In this document: positions 34,812-42,865 of the stretch, piece after piece | Numbering within the stretch: position 1 is the stretch's first letter | Layout: each line of letters starts with the position of its first letter | Assembly (NCBI RefSeq): GCF_902150045.1 | Contig: NZ_CABFVU010000001.1 | Span: 2,046,001 to 2,110,000 of the forward strand | Origin: Chitinophaga polysaccharea | Lineage (GTDB): Bacteria; Bacteroidota; Bacteroidia; Chitinophagales; Chitinophagaceae | Reading direction: 5' to 3' | DNA length: 64,000 nucleotides | Notes under the pieces: generated by a model | Seen by the model: the letters and a program-made list of their open reading frames with translations, nothing else | Told to the model about the DNA's origin: nothing | The model's database searches: none | Position numbers and translations under genes: made by a program

Positions 34812-34819
34812 CAAAGATA
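34812..34819 (-). promoter_or_regulatory. -7 box TATCTTTG of lptC
   Basis: Exact TAnnTTTG on the minus strand, 17 nt upstream of the ATG at 34794; the predicted leader is about 10 nt. Confidence 0.6.
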
Positions 34820-34856
34820 GGAATTCAGTATAAGCTTTCAGCTTCCTGAAAAACGA

Positions 34857-34904
34857 AGCGGAGATATAAGCGTAGTCTGTGTTTACTTAGCTTATATCTC
34901 CGCT
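34857..34904 (-). terminator. Terminator of the outer-membrane protein gene
   Basis: Stem AGCGGAGATATAAGC with GCTTATATCTCCGCT (34857-34871 with 34890-34904), followed on the minus strand by TCGTTTTT. It lies about 20 nt after the stop. Confidence 0.85.
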
Positions 34905-34923
34905 GCATGTATATCTGCAAAAG

Positions 34924-36219
34924 TTATTCGTATTTACGTTTGATAAACCATTTATCGCTCAGGGTAAAGCCGAGTGATATACGGTAGATGTTCTCTTTTA
35001 ACACGGTTTCGTTGTTGCCGCGGTGAGCTATTTCAAATGCCACGTTGATCATGCTGTACTGATTGGAGTAGGGCATGCGGCGTACAGGTAAACCGGCGCC
35101 TACCGTGAAGCCCATTGTGGGCATATTTACACCTTCCAGCTGCAGGTAATCTTTACCGTAATATCCTCCAAGGCGGTATGCCACCCGGTTCCAATAACCG
35201 CTCAGGGCCGTGGCATTGGGCACAAACTGTCCGCCGATGGCGAGCTTCCAGGAGTTCTGCAGGGAATCTTTATTACCGAAGTTCTTATAATTCTCCCACT
35301 GGCTTGAATTGAAGTCAACCCCGATCATCCATTTATCAAATTTACGCAGCATGATACCGGCTCCATACTCTTCCGGGAACACTACTGTTCCCCGGTCGCC
35401 TTTGGAGTAACTGACAGTATCCTGCGTAATATAGTTATTGGAAGATGCGTCGAACTGTACAGTTTCGTTGAGTGTTTCCTGGCGGGCATTCATATTTTGC
35501 TTCAAACTTCCGGAGGCCCCAAAGGTCAGGTCCATATCTTTTGCCACTTTAGCCCTGTATTGTACCCCTAATTTGTAAAAAAAGCTGTTGTAGGTGGTAC
35601 GGAACATCCTGTGTGAAGCATATACATTTGGATCGGGGAAAGCGAGGCGGGTATTGTTTTCTATATTACCAAAAAGATAACCGAGGTTCACCCCCACGCT
35701 GAAATGACCGAAACGTACGCCTGTACCGGCATATAACTGGTAAAGACCACCGCTGCCCTCGTACTTGCTGGTCAGCGGAACCCTCAGCGTATCAAAGAAA
35801 GTACCGTTATGTGATTCCTGGATATTATAGGATACCCTTGTTACCGGGCGAAGCCCCAGGTTTAATCCCCATTTGTTGGTGATCAGCGGAATACCCAGCT
35901 GCAGGTAGGACAGGGTACCGAACCCGGAACTGAACTTTGCTCCCTTGTCTGTAATAGAACGGGCGCCGCCTTCCACTCCCACATCAAAAGTAGTGAGCAA
36001 CAGGCTGGAGTAGCTGGCCGGATTGATAAAGTTAACTGACTGAGGGTCGCTATACGCCTGGGAAACCCCTCCCATTCCACGGTTTACCGTGTTCTGGTTA
36101 TTATGCAGATCTCCTAATCCGTAGCGGGAATATGGTGAGTTGTCCTGTGCGATAGCCTTATTTGCCAACAGAAAAAAACTTCCTAACAGGCAAAGAATAC
36201 TGACTTTTGTCCAATGCAT
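34924..36219 (-). CDS. Outer-membrane beta-barrel protein
   Basis: A 431-residue protein with a signal peptide (cut near AIAQ, residue 25) followed by the Bacteroidota pattern SPYSRYGLGD. Many amphipathic strands follow and the C-terminus is strand-like (ISLGFTLSDKWFIKRKYE), consistent with an outer-membrane barrel of roughly FadL/OmpP1 size. The NINPASYS-like segment (residues 60-70) also occurs in those transport proteins. The substrate is unknown. It often precedes lptC in Bacteroidota, but a role in LPS export is only inference. A terminator separates the two here. Confidence 0.86.
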   Translation of the reverse strand: MHWTKVSILCLLGSFFLLANKAIAQDNSPYSRYGLGDLHNNQNTVNRGMGGVSQAYSDPQSVNFINPASYSSLLLTTFDVGVEGGARSITDKGAKFSSGFGTLSYLQLGIPLITNKWGLNLGLRPVTRVSYNIQESHNGTFFDTLRVPLTSKYEGSGGLYQLYAGTGVRFGHFSVGVNLGYLFGNIENNTRLAFPDPNVYASHRMFRTTYNSFFYKLGVQYRAKVAKDMDLTFGASGSLKQNMNARQETLNETVQFDASSNNYITQDTVSYSKGDRGTVVFPEEYGAGIMLRKFDKWMIGVDFNSSQWENYKNFGNKDSLQNSWKLAIGGQFVPNATALSGYWNRVAYRLGGYYGKDYLQLEGVNMPTMGFTVGAGLPVRRMPYSNQYSMINVAFEIAHRGNNETVLKENIYRISLGFTLSDKWFIKRKYE

Positions 36220-36389
36220 TTAGTATCAGAATTGAGTTTGAGCCCTTATTCCATTGAAATTATGGGTCTGCAAATATCAACTTTTTAAGGCGGGAAGCAA
36301 AAAAAACCAAAAAACCACCTGTTAAATGCACGTTAAAGTTCCGGTGCTCCTGGCAGGAAAAGCAGACCAGGCGGGCGTCTTACCCCAAA

Positions 36390-37025
36390 CTATAAATTAT
36401 CAGCAGATAAGTTCCTGAAGTGCCCGTTCAACAGCACCCGCTCTTTCAGCCTTTCCATTTCCGCCATCATGGGGATAACCTTGTGCAAATGACGCTTCAG
36501 GTATTCCAGCCGCTGGGCTTCATAAAAAAGGTGAAGCATCTCGTACTCTTCATCGATCGATAACCCGGCATGATGCGCCAGATCGTATGAGCTGAGCTCG
36601 CTATCGTCTTTCTTGAATGATTTATGGATCTGGAGAATGGCATGCAGCTCCCTTATACCATGTAGTACTTCCTGCAGCAACCGGCTATTGCCAGACTCAT
36701 TGTTCTCGGGGTAGTTTACAATAGCGCCGGCATATAATTTCTCAGGAATAGTGGAAACATGCTCCAAAATGCGAAAAACACTGTCTCCAACGGTAATTAT
36801 GTCCATTTCCCCGCTTTCATATATTTTTTCTACCTTTTTTATTTGCACGAGTGTTCCATATTCCATAATTTTTTTATTTATTACAACTGGAATACCAAAC
36901 GGCTTTTGCTCAGCCAAACAGGCTGCAATTAATTGCTTGTACCGGGGCTCAAAAACATGCAGATTCAACTGCTCCCCCGGGTACACTACAATTCCAAGCG
37001 GAAATATGGAGATAAAATTCGTCAT
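36390..37025 (-). CDS. LON N-terminal (substrate-binding) domain protein
   Basis: A 211-residue stand-alone LON substrate-binding domain. The family start FISIFPLGIVVYPGEQLNLHVFEPRYKQLIAACL is followed by GTLVQIKKVEKIYESGEMDIITVG and a helical C-terminal half. The ATPase and protease domains of Lon are absent, so it does not degrade proteins by itself; such proteins may bind unfolded substrates or a cofactor. It is cytosolic and divergent from the glycosyltransferase gene. Confidence 0.92.
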   Translation of the reverse strand: MTNFISIFPLGIVVYPGEQLNLHVFEPRYKQLIAACLAEQKPFGIPVVINKKIMEYGTLVQIKKVEKIYESGEMDIITVGDSVFRILEHVSTIPEKLYAGAIVNYPENNESGNSRLLQEVLHGIRELHAILQIHKSFKKDDSELSSYDLAHHAGLSIDEEYEMLHLFYEAQRLEYLKRHLHKVIPMMAEMERLKERVLLNGHFRNLSADNL

Positions 37026-37132
37026 CTGTATTTTTTATTCACCATCGGACTGACGACCAATATACGCCAGGAAGATAAATTTATCCGGAAACCGCCGGAA
37101 GATAATTATCTCTTTTTCGTAAAAAGTTGTAA

Positions 37133-37140
37133 TATCTTCG
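37133..37140 (+). promoter_or_regulatory. -7-like box TATCTTCG upstream of the glycosyltransferase gene
   Basis: TAnnTTCG variant, 56 nt before the ATG at 37197. The leader is very A+T-rich. Confidence 0.45.
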
Positions 37141-37196
37141 CTTAAGCATTTAGTTATATATAAATATATACCTGACAATTATTCAAACCGATTAAT

Positions 37197-38243
37197 ATGC
37201 CAAGATTTGTGATAGACTGTGAGAGAATGAAATATCCGAACAACGGTCTATATACTTATTGCAGCGAACTTGGCCAAACCTTAATGAAGTTGATCGCTCC
37301 TCCCGAGGAGCTGTACTTCTATTTGCCTTCCTATAAGGAAACGCTTTTCTCCAACCAGGCACACTACAAACAAAAAGCATGGCATAAGCTGTGGATGCCC
37401 TATTCAAAAGATATTCAGCTCTGGCATACCACTTACCAGTTATCCGACTATACCCCGGCTTCACCGGAGATAAAACGTGTATTGACTATTCATGACCTCA
37501 ATTTCCTGTACAAACCCAATTATAAATATAAAATATCGGGCCAGCTGGCAAAAGTGCAGCGGATGATCAATAAAGCCGATCATATTATTACAATATCGAA
37601 TTATGTAAAAGAAGATGTTTTACAGCACCTCGAAATTGGAGATACCCCGCTGAGCGTAATTTATAATGGTTGTGATGTAAAATCATTCCCGTTATTCAAT
37701 ACCCCGCTTTACCGCCCCTCGCAGCCATTTCTTTTCACCATCGGCACTATTCTACCCAAGAAAAACTTCCATGTTATTCCCCGGTTGCTGAAAGACAATG
37801 ATTATGAACTGATTATAGCCGGCAATGCCAATACCACCTATCAAAAACAGATCCTGCAGGAAGCTGCGCTCTATGGCGTTCAGGACCGGGTTAAAATTAT
37901 TGGTCCGATAGATGAAAAAAGCAAATACTGGTATTTCAGCAACTGCTCCGCTTTTGTATTTCCGTCTATCGCTGAAGGTTTTGGCATACCTGTAATAGAA
38001 GCTATGCACTACGGAAAACCGGTATTCCTCTCGGATAAAACCAGCTTACCCGAAATTGGCGGCGATCTGGCCTACTATTTTAAAAATTTTGATCCTGCCT
38101 ACATGCAGGACATTTTTAATAAAGGGATGGCCCATTATAATGCCACCCAGCCTATGGCTGCGCTTAAAAAGCACGCCGATAGCTTCAGATGGGAGGAAAT
38201 AGGAGCCAAGTACCTGGATATTTACCGTTCACTGACCGCGTAA
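37197..38243 (+). CDS. Glycosyltransferase family 4 protein
   Basis: A 348-residue retaining GT-B glycosyltransferase. The N-terminal acceptor domain contains LTIHDLNFLY and ADHIITISNYVKEDVL. The C-terminal nucleotide-sugar domain has FLFTIGTILPKKNFHVIPRLL and the E-x7-E signature in FPSIAEGFGIPVIEAM. It probably adds a sugar (mannose/glucose type) to a cell-surface glycan or lipid. The donor and acceptor cannot be read from sequence. It stands in front of meaB (45-nt gap) with no other glycan genes nearby, so the context gives no clue. Confidence 0.93.
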   Translation: MPRFVIDCERMKYPNNGLYTYCSELGQTLMKLIAPPEELYFYLPSYKETLFSNQAHYKQKAWHKLWMPYSKDIQLWHTTYQLSDYTPASPEIKRVLTIHDLNFLYKPNYKYKISGQLAKVQRMINKADHIITISNYVKEDVLQHLEIGDTPLSVIYNGCDVKSFPLFNTPLYRPSQPFLFTIGTILPKKNFHVIPRLLKDNDYELIIAGNANTTYQKQILQEAALYGVQDRVKIIGPIDEKSKYWYFSNCSAFVFPSIAEGFGIPVIEAMHYGKPVFLSDKTSLPEIGGDLAYYFKNFDPAYMQDIFNKGMAHYNATQPMAALKKHADSFRWEEIGAKYLDIYRSLTA

Positions 38244-38255
38244 ACCGGGATACCT

Positions 38256-38263
38256 TATTTTTG
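38256..38263 (+). promoter_or_regulatory. -7 box TATTTTTG of meaB
   Basis: Exact TAnnTTTG, 25 nt before the meaB ATG at 38289 and just after the stop of the preceding gene. This suggests meaB is transcribed separately. Confidence 0.6.
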
Positions 38264-38288
38264 TTCTTCAAATTCTGTAAACAGTAAA

Positions 38289-39191
38289 ATGTACCAGCAG
38301 TATATACCCGGACTCTTAAACGGAAATATCAAATCACTGGCCCGTTGCATTTCCCTCGTTGAAAATGAAGCAACAGGATATGAACAGCTGCTGGAACAGA
38401 TACCCGTGAGTGATCATACCAAAGTGGTAGGTATTACCGGCCCTCCCGGTGCGGGAAAGAGCACGCTGGTAAATGCACTCATTACCCAATTGCTGGAACA
38501 GGATAAAAGCGTGGCTATCATAGCAGTAGACCCCTCGTCGCCCTTCAATTTCGGCGCCCTGCTGGGCGACCGGATCAGGATGGGCCAGCACTTCAATCAC
38601 CCCCGCGTTTTTATCCGCTCTATGGCCAGCAGGGGCGCCCTGGGAGGATTAAGCCCTAAAATCATTGAAGTAAGTGACCTTATTAAGGCCGCAGCATTCG
38701 ACTATCTTTTTATTGAAACCGTGGGCGTGGGGCAAAGTGAAGTGGAAATAGCCGGTGTGGCAGATACCACTGTTGTGGTAGTGGTTCCGGAGGCCGGCGA
38801 TGAGATCCAGACCATGAAAGCAGGCCTGATGGAGATCGCGGATATCTTTATTGTGAACAAAGCCGACAGGGATAATGCAGACGCCTTTGTGAAAAACCTG
38901 CGGCTGCTGGCACACAGCAAGCATCAGGGCGATTGGGAGATCCCCGTGATCAAGTCGATAGCTACCAAACAGTCAGGGATACACGAAATAATACAGGCCA
39001 TCGAAAACCATCATTCCCTGGTTTCCCATCAACAACAAAAGCATATTTTGTTGCTGGCAGAAAAAGCCTGGCAGCTGATACAACACCGGCGCATGAAAAA
39101 TATTTCCAAACAAATCCTTCAACAGGAGATACAGGAACTGCTTCAGCAAAAAACGTTTAATCTTTACCGTTATATCGGCACTAAAAGCTAA
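38289..39191 (+). CDS. meaB: Methylmalonyl-CoA mutase-associated GTPase MeaB
   Basis: A SIMIBI-class GTPase that protects and reloads the adenosylcobalamin cofactor of methylmalonyl-CoA mutase. The 300 residues contain Walker A at 51-58 (GPPGAGKS), IIAVDPSSPFNFGALLGDRIRM (switch I, family-specific), FIETVGVGQSEVEIAGVADTTVVV (Walker B/switch region) and the base-recognition NKAD. The mutase genes are not in the window. It overlaps nothing, and the alkylation repair gene follows 7 nt after its stop, so the two may be co-transcribed. Confidence 0.96.
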   Translation: MYQQYIPGLLNGNIKSLARCISLVENEATGYEQLLEQIPVSDHTKVVGITGPPGAGKSTLVNALITQLLEQDKSVAIIAVDPSSPFNFGALLGDRIRMGQHFNHPRVFIRSMASRGALGGLSPKIIEVSDLIKAAAFDYLFIETVGVGQSEVEIAGVADTTVVVVVPEAGDEIQTMKAGLMEIADIFIVNKADRDNADAFVKNLRLLAHSKHQGDWEIPVIKSIATKQSGIHEIIQAIENHHSLVSHQQQKHILLLAEKAWQLIQHRRMKNISKQILQQEIQELLQQKTFNLYRYIGTKS

Positions 39192-39198
39192 GGGGCGC

Positions 39199-39864
39199 AT
39201 GAATTACCTTAAACTAATCACAGAAGCATATACAGTGGCCGCCAACCCGGCTTACGCCATCACCATGAAAGCGTATTTGCGTGATCAGTTTGAGCATCTG
39301 GGCATTAAAACACCGGAACGCCGCCTCATTAATAAAGGGCTGAAAGCGGAATACGGATTGCCGGCCATCAACGATATGCCCGTACTGGTAAAAGCGCTGT
39401 GGAAAAAACCGGAACGTGAATATCAATATGCTGCTATTGATTTTATGCAGCTATTGCGTAAAGACTGGACCATAAATGATATCCACCTGTTTGAGTACAT
39501 GATAGTTCATAAATCGTGGTGGGACAGTGTAGACTCCACAGTGTCATTCCTTGCAGGGCCCTGGCTGAGAAAATTTCCTGAGGTATGGCCTGCCGTTACC
39601 GATCAGTGGATTGCCAGCGAAAATATGTGGTTGCAAAGGGCGGCTATTATACATCAGAATGCTTACAAGCAATATACCAATGAACTGCTGTTATACAGCT
39701 ATATCAAACAATGCGCCCACTCAAAAGAATTTTTTATTCAAAAGGCCATTGGCTGGGCTTTACGGGAATATGCCAAAACCAACCCGGGCAGTGTACGTAA
39801 GTTTGTGAACAATTATCCACTGGCGCCGCTCAGTAAGCGGGAAGCGCTCCGCAGGATCGATTAG
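39199..39864 (+). CDS. DNA alkylation repair (AlkD-like) protein
   Basis: A 221-residue all-helical HEAT-like protein of the AlkC/AlkD superfamily, DNA glycosylases that remove N3- and N7-alkylated purines without base flipping. The conserved active-site pattern is present: HKSWWDSVDS, with the tryptophan and aspartate used in catalysis, and FFIQKAIGWALREYAKTNP near the C-terminus. The length is normal. It is 7 nt after meaB, suggesting an operon by position only. Confidence 0.92.
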   Translation: MNYLKLITEAYTVAANPAYAITMKAYLRDQFEHLGIKTPERRLINKGLKAEYGLPAINDMPVLVKALWKKPEREYQYAAIDFMQLLRKDWTINDIHLFEYMIVHKSWWDSVDSTVSFLAGPWLRKFPEVWPAVTDQWIASENMWLQRAAIIHQNAYKQYTNELLLYSYIKQCAHSKEFFIQKAIGWALREYAKTNPGSVRKFVNNYPLAPLSKREALRRID

Positions 39865-39876
39865 ATAACTTTTTGC

Positions 39877-39884
39877 TACCTTTG
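39877..39884 (+). promoter_or_regulatory. -7 box TACCTTTG of the SMR transporter gene
   Basis: Exact TAnnTTTG starting 13 nt after the AlkD-like stop. It gives a leader of about 128 nt before the ATG at 40018. Confidence 0.6.
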
Positions 39885-39888
39885 CCGC

Positions 39889-39948
39889 ATGCGTTTTACT
39901 TCATTCGGCATATCTATCGCTTACGCGGTGTTTAATTACGGTCTCTGA
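39889..39948 (+). other. Possible 19-codon leader ORF upstream of the SMR transporter
   Basis: ATG at 39889 opens a 19-residue frame (MRFTSFGISIAYAVFNYGL) ending in TGA. It begins about 5 nt after the -7 box, so it would be leaderless. A GC-rich patch (about 39947-39963) and then a T-rich segment follow before the transporter start. It could be a regulatory leader peptide or chance. Confidence 0.3.
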
Positions 39949-40017
39949 TCCCGGGGAGCGGTCATTTTCATACCCATACATTTCCATATATTTTTTTACT
40001 TTTTAAATTCAGTAATT

Positions 40018-40344
40018 ATGCCTTGGTTATTCCTTGTCATTGGCGGGCTGTTTGAAATAGGCTTTACTATTTCATTAAAATATTCTGAGAATTTTTCCAG
40101 GCTGTGGCCATCAGTGAGCTTTGCTGTATGTATCTGTTTAAGCTTCTTCTTCTTGAATAAAGCGATTAATGGCGGTCTACCTATAGGCACGTCTTATGCC
40201 GTGTGGACGGGTATTGGCGCCGCCGGTACCGCTATTGCCGGTATGATATTCTTTAAGGAGCCGGCTGCCATGTTGCGCATTTTTTTCCTGATGCTGTTAA
40301 TAGGCTCAATTGTAGGTTTAAAGTTTGTTTCAGGACAAGAATAA
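40018..40344 (+). CDS. SMR-family transporter of the Gdx/SugE subtype
   Basis: A 108-residue protein with four membrane helices. The invariant glutamate of the family is in the first helix (GGLFEIGFTISLKYS), and the sequence ALNGG...PIGTSYAVWTGIGAAGTAIAGMIFF is typical of SugE/Gdx proteins, which export guanidinium in exchange for protons. It is more similar to that subtype than to EmrE drug exporters. A single-gene, probably homodimeric antiporter in the inner membrane. Its long leader (about 128 nt) is unexplained and could be regulatory. Confidence 0.92.
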   Translation: MPWLFLVIGGLFEIGFTISLKYSENFSRLWPSVSFAVCICLSFFFLNKAINGGLPIGTSYAVWTGIGAAGTAIAGMIFFKEPAAMLRIFFLMLLIGSIVGLKFVSGQE

Positions 40345-40365
40345 ACAGGCATCAACAGCGCAGGG

Positions 40366-41628
40366 TTATATATCACTTTGCGCTGTTTTGCTTTTGAAGA
40401 TGGCAATGCCATAAGCCAATACACAGGCAAGCATGGCAGGAAGCGCAACATTGATATCATGGGTCATTTCCAGCAGTAATACAATAGCAGTGAGCACCAG
40501 GCGTGATGTGCCTGCCAGCATAGCTCCCATACCTACCAGTACAACAATGCCGGCATTGATCATAACAGCAGGAAAAAGCATCTGCATGGGAGCGCCGATC
40601 AAAAGGCCGATAGCCCCACCTATAACCAGTAAGGGAATGATACCACTGCCTGTTTTATTAGCGCCTGAGAAAAAAAGCCAGGCAATCCATTTAATAAAGG
40701 CCAGTGCAAAAAGAATAGCCAGGGTAACATGCGCCTGCAGCAGGTCGGTAACATAACCTTCGCCTGTGCCCAGTATCCGCGGAAAAATGTACCCGGCGAT
40801 ACCGGTAAGCAAAGCAGCGGTTAGTAAATACCACTTATTATATTTAGTTAGCTTTCCAAACCATTTACCGATAAGCTTATACAATACCGTGCTTAACCGG
40901 GCCCACAGCCCCACCAGTATAGCAATAACGCTGTAAGCCGCCACCGCTTTTCCGTTCATTGCCGGCAGGGAAGAAAAACTTAACACCGGAGTAGTGCCCC
41001 TGTACAGGTAATTGCCTGCAGCAGCCGTTGCCGCAGCCACCACTACCGGCAATATGTTTTTAAGTGTCCGGTTGGGTAAATATAGCTCCAGCGCAAGAAA
41101 TACAGCTGCCACCGGCGCACCAAAAAGGCTACCTAAAGTACTGCATGCGCCGGCAATAAAAAGTATCCGGCATTCCTCCTCCGTACAACGGAACAGCTTT
41201 CCGGTCCAGGCACCTATGCCTCCGTTAAATAACATAGCCGCATTTTCAATACCCAGCGGATTGCCTGCTCCAATAGCAACAGTTAATCCTGATGCGCGGA
41301 GCAGGGGAGAAGTATAACGACCTAAAGCAGTGAGCAATATGGCGCCCGCTACGGGGATAATAATGATCCACAGATCACGTTCTGTATTTTCAATACCGGT
41401 GTAAGCGGTTATTATTTCACCGTAGTAGGCCAGCGATGCTATCCAGTGAATGATAGTGGTAATGCCCCATGCAACAACAGCTCCGGCGGCAGCCACCAGT
41501 ATTGCAGCAACGGAAAGATACCAGGTACGGGAGGCGCCAGGTATGGATGCGTTAGCCGGTATTTGCAGTGGTTCAACCGCCATCAGGGGGAGTCCGTTCT
41601 TTGTTATAGCGTAAAGCTTAGTTGTCAT
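40366..41628 (-). CDS. Divergent CLC-family chloride channel/antiporter
   Basis: A 420-residue membrane protein with ten or more helices. The C-terminal half is clearly CLC (GSGIIPLLVIGGAIGLLIG and GMGAMLAGTSRLVLTAIVLLLEMT). The ion-path motifs of the N-terminal half are changed: the usual GREGP motif reads LGIENA, keeping the gating glutamate (Glu128) but losing Arg and Gly-Pro, and the GSGIP segment normally about 40 residues earlier is absent. It lacks CBS domains. Transport of chloride, fluoride or another anion cannot be decided. It is convergent with the SMR gene (21-nt gap). Confidence 0.85.
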   Translation of the reverse strand: MTTKLYAITKNGLPLMAVEPLQIPANASIPGASRTWYLSVAAILVAAAGAVVAWGITTIIHWIASLAYYGEIITAYTGIENTERDLWIIIIPVAGAILLTALGRYTSPLLRASGLTVAIGAGNPLGIENAAMLFNGGIGAWTGKLFRCTEEECRILFIAGACSTLGSLFGAPVAAVFLALELYLPNRTLKNILPVVVAAATAAAGNYLYRGTTPVLSFSSLPAMNGKAVAAYSVIAILVGLWARLSTVLYKLIGKWFGKLTKYNKWYLLTAALLTGIAGYIFPRILGTGEGYVTDLLQAHVTLAILFALAFIKWIAWLFFSGANKTGSGIIPLLVIGGAIGLLIGAPMQMLFPAVMINAGIVVLVGMGAMLAGTSRLVLTAIVLLLEMTHDINVALPAMLACVLAYGIAIFKSKTAQSDI

Positions 41629-41852
41629 GAAGTGGGTATTATCAGCCAGATTATCAAATCTATATAGTTCACTGTAGAATCACAAATAATTTTTAGTTAA
41701 TATATTCAGCAGCTAACGTACAGGAGTATACGCTTGCCAATATCTCTCCTCCTCCATATAAAATCTCTCAAAAATCAATAATCAGCGAATCACTGTTCCT
41801 GTGCAAAATCCGCAGGATCCTGCCGGGTGTTGTTTTAGTTAGGCAACCTTAT

Positions 41853-41860
41853 TATATTTG
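41853..41860 (+). promoter_or_regulatory. -7 box TATATTTG upstream of the protoglobin-like gene
   Basis: Exact TAnnTTTG, 38 nt before the ATG at 41899. Confidence 0.6.
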
Positions 41861-41898
41861 TAATAACCAATCCGTGAAGGAAACCAAAACTAACATGT

Positions 41899-42474
41899 AT
41901 GAATGACGCTAGGCATCATGGCACAGCTGGCGCTGATAACCCCTCCTCACTGGATGCACAAACACTGGTCAGATTAAAAAGAATGCTGTTGTTCACCAAT
42001 GAGGATGAGCAATACCTGATAATGGCGGGAAATATCCTTGCAGCGCATACAGAAGATATCCTTGATAATTGGTACAACTGCATCTTAAAAAACAATTATC
42101 TCGCTGGTTATTTCACCAAAGATGGTGAGCCTGATGTTGCTTACCTGCAATCGCTCCGGCCGCATTTCCGGAAATGGATAACAGACCTGTGCACACGCCA
42201 GGAAGGGAATTCATGGTGGCAATTTGAAGAGCGGATTGCGGCACAGCTGCAAAATAAAAAAGCGGAGGAGCATGACATAGATCCTTTGCCGCTGGTATAC
42301 TTACGTTATTTGTCTTCTTTTATATATCCTGTTTCTGAGGCCGGAAGACCTTTCCTGGGCAAACATGGCCACTCGGCAACAGAGGTGGAACGTATGCAGC
42401 AGGCCTGGTTCAAAGCAGTTAGTTTCAGTGTATTGTTATGGGTATACCCTCAGCCCCGACAACTCCCTTTTTAA
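41899..42474 (+). CDS. Protoglobin-like domain protein
   Basis: A 191-residue cytosolic helical protein. The arrangement LLFTNEDEQYLIMAGNILAAHTEDILDNWYN, then YLQSLRPHFRKWITDL, then WQFEERIAAQLQ resembles protoglobins and the globin part of globin-coupled sensors, which bind heme gases. I cannot confidently place the proximal histidine in the RIxxxH position (the aligned residue is not His), so heme binding is uncertain. No signalling domain is attached. It is the first gene of a small plus-strand cluster with a DUF2024 gene and a MarR regulator. Confidence 0.55.
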   Translation: MNDARHHGTAGADNPSSLDAQTLVRLKRMLLFTNEDEQYLIMAGNILAAHTEDILDNWYNCILKNNYLAGYFTKDGEPDVAYLQSLRPHFRKWITDLCTRQEGNSWWQFEERIAAQLQNKKAEEHDIDPLPLVYLRYLSSFIYPVSEAGRPFLGKHGHSATEVERMQQAWFKAVSFSVLLWVYPQPRQLPF

Positions 42475-42507
42475 ATAACCATTTACGTTAGCATCAAAAG
42501 TATTTCA

Positions 42508-42768
42508 ATGGAAGTTGCTGTTTTCGACACTTACGTTAAGAAAAAAGATGGAGGATATCTGCATTTTGATATCATCGTTACAAAAGATACCCCGTTTGAT
42601 GAAGTTCTGACCTTTGGAAATATATACCTCCAATCCAAAAAGGGGGAGGGATTAAATATTTCCCGGAAAGATTGCCGTTTTTGCCATATCACTGAAATTA
42701 TACCGCGCTGGGAAACCCAGATCCGGCAAAACGGGTATTATATCCATGAATTGGAAGGATGCCAGTAA
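42508..42768 (+). CDS. DUF2024 family protein
   Basis: An 86-residue protein that matches DUF2024 end to end: VAVFDTYVKKKDGGYLHFDIIVTKDTPFDEV, then KDCRFCHITEI with a conserved C-x2-C-H. The small alpha/beta fold is known only from structural genomics. The CxxCH could bind metal, but not heme, since the protein has no export signal. It is 33 nt after the protoglobin-like gene and 97 nt before the MarR gene. Function unknown. Confidence 0.9.
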   Translation: MEVAVFDTYVKKKDGGYLHFDIIVTKDTPFDEVLTFGNIYLQSKKGEGLNISRKDCRFCHITEIIPRWETQIRQNGYYIHELEGCQ

Positions 42769-42865
42769 AAAAACGCTTTCATGCAGGAATGTCACTAATA
42801 TGCTATTTCATGCCATATATTTATATTGTACCTTGCCGAACTAACTATAAGGACAGCAAGAAAAT

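Noticed and set aside
39885..40017. Guanidine-I (ykkC) riboswitch before the Gdx-type gene
   Set aside because: I looked for the conserved CUAGGGUUCCG-like and ACACGG-like blocks and did not find them; a new leader type stays possible.
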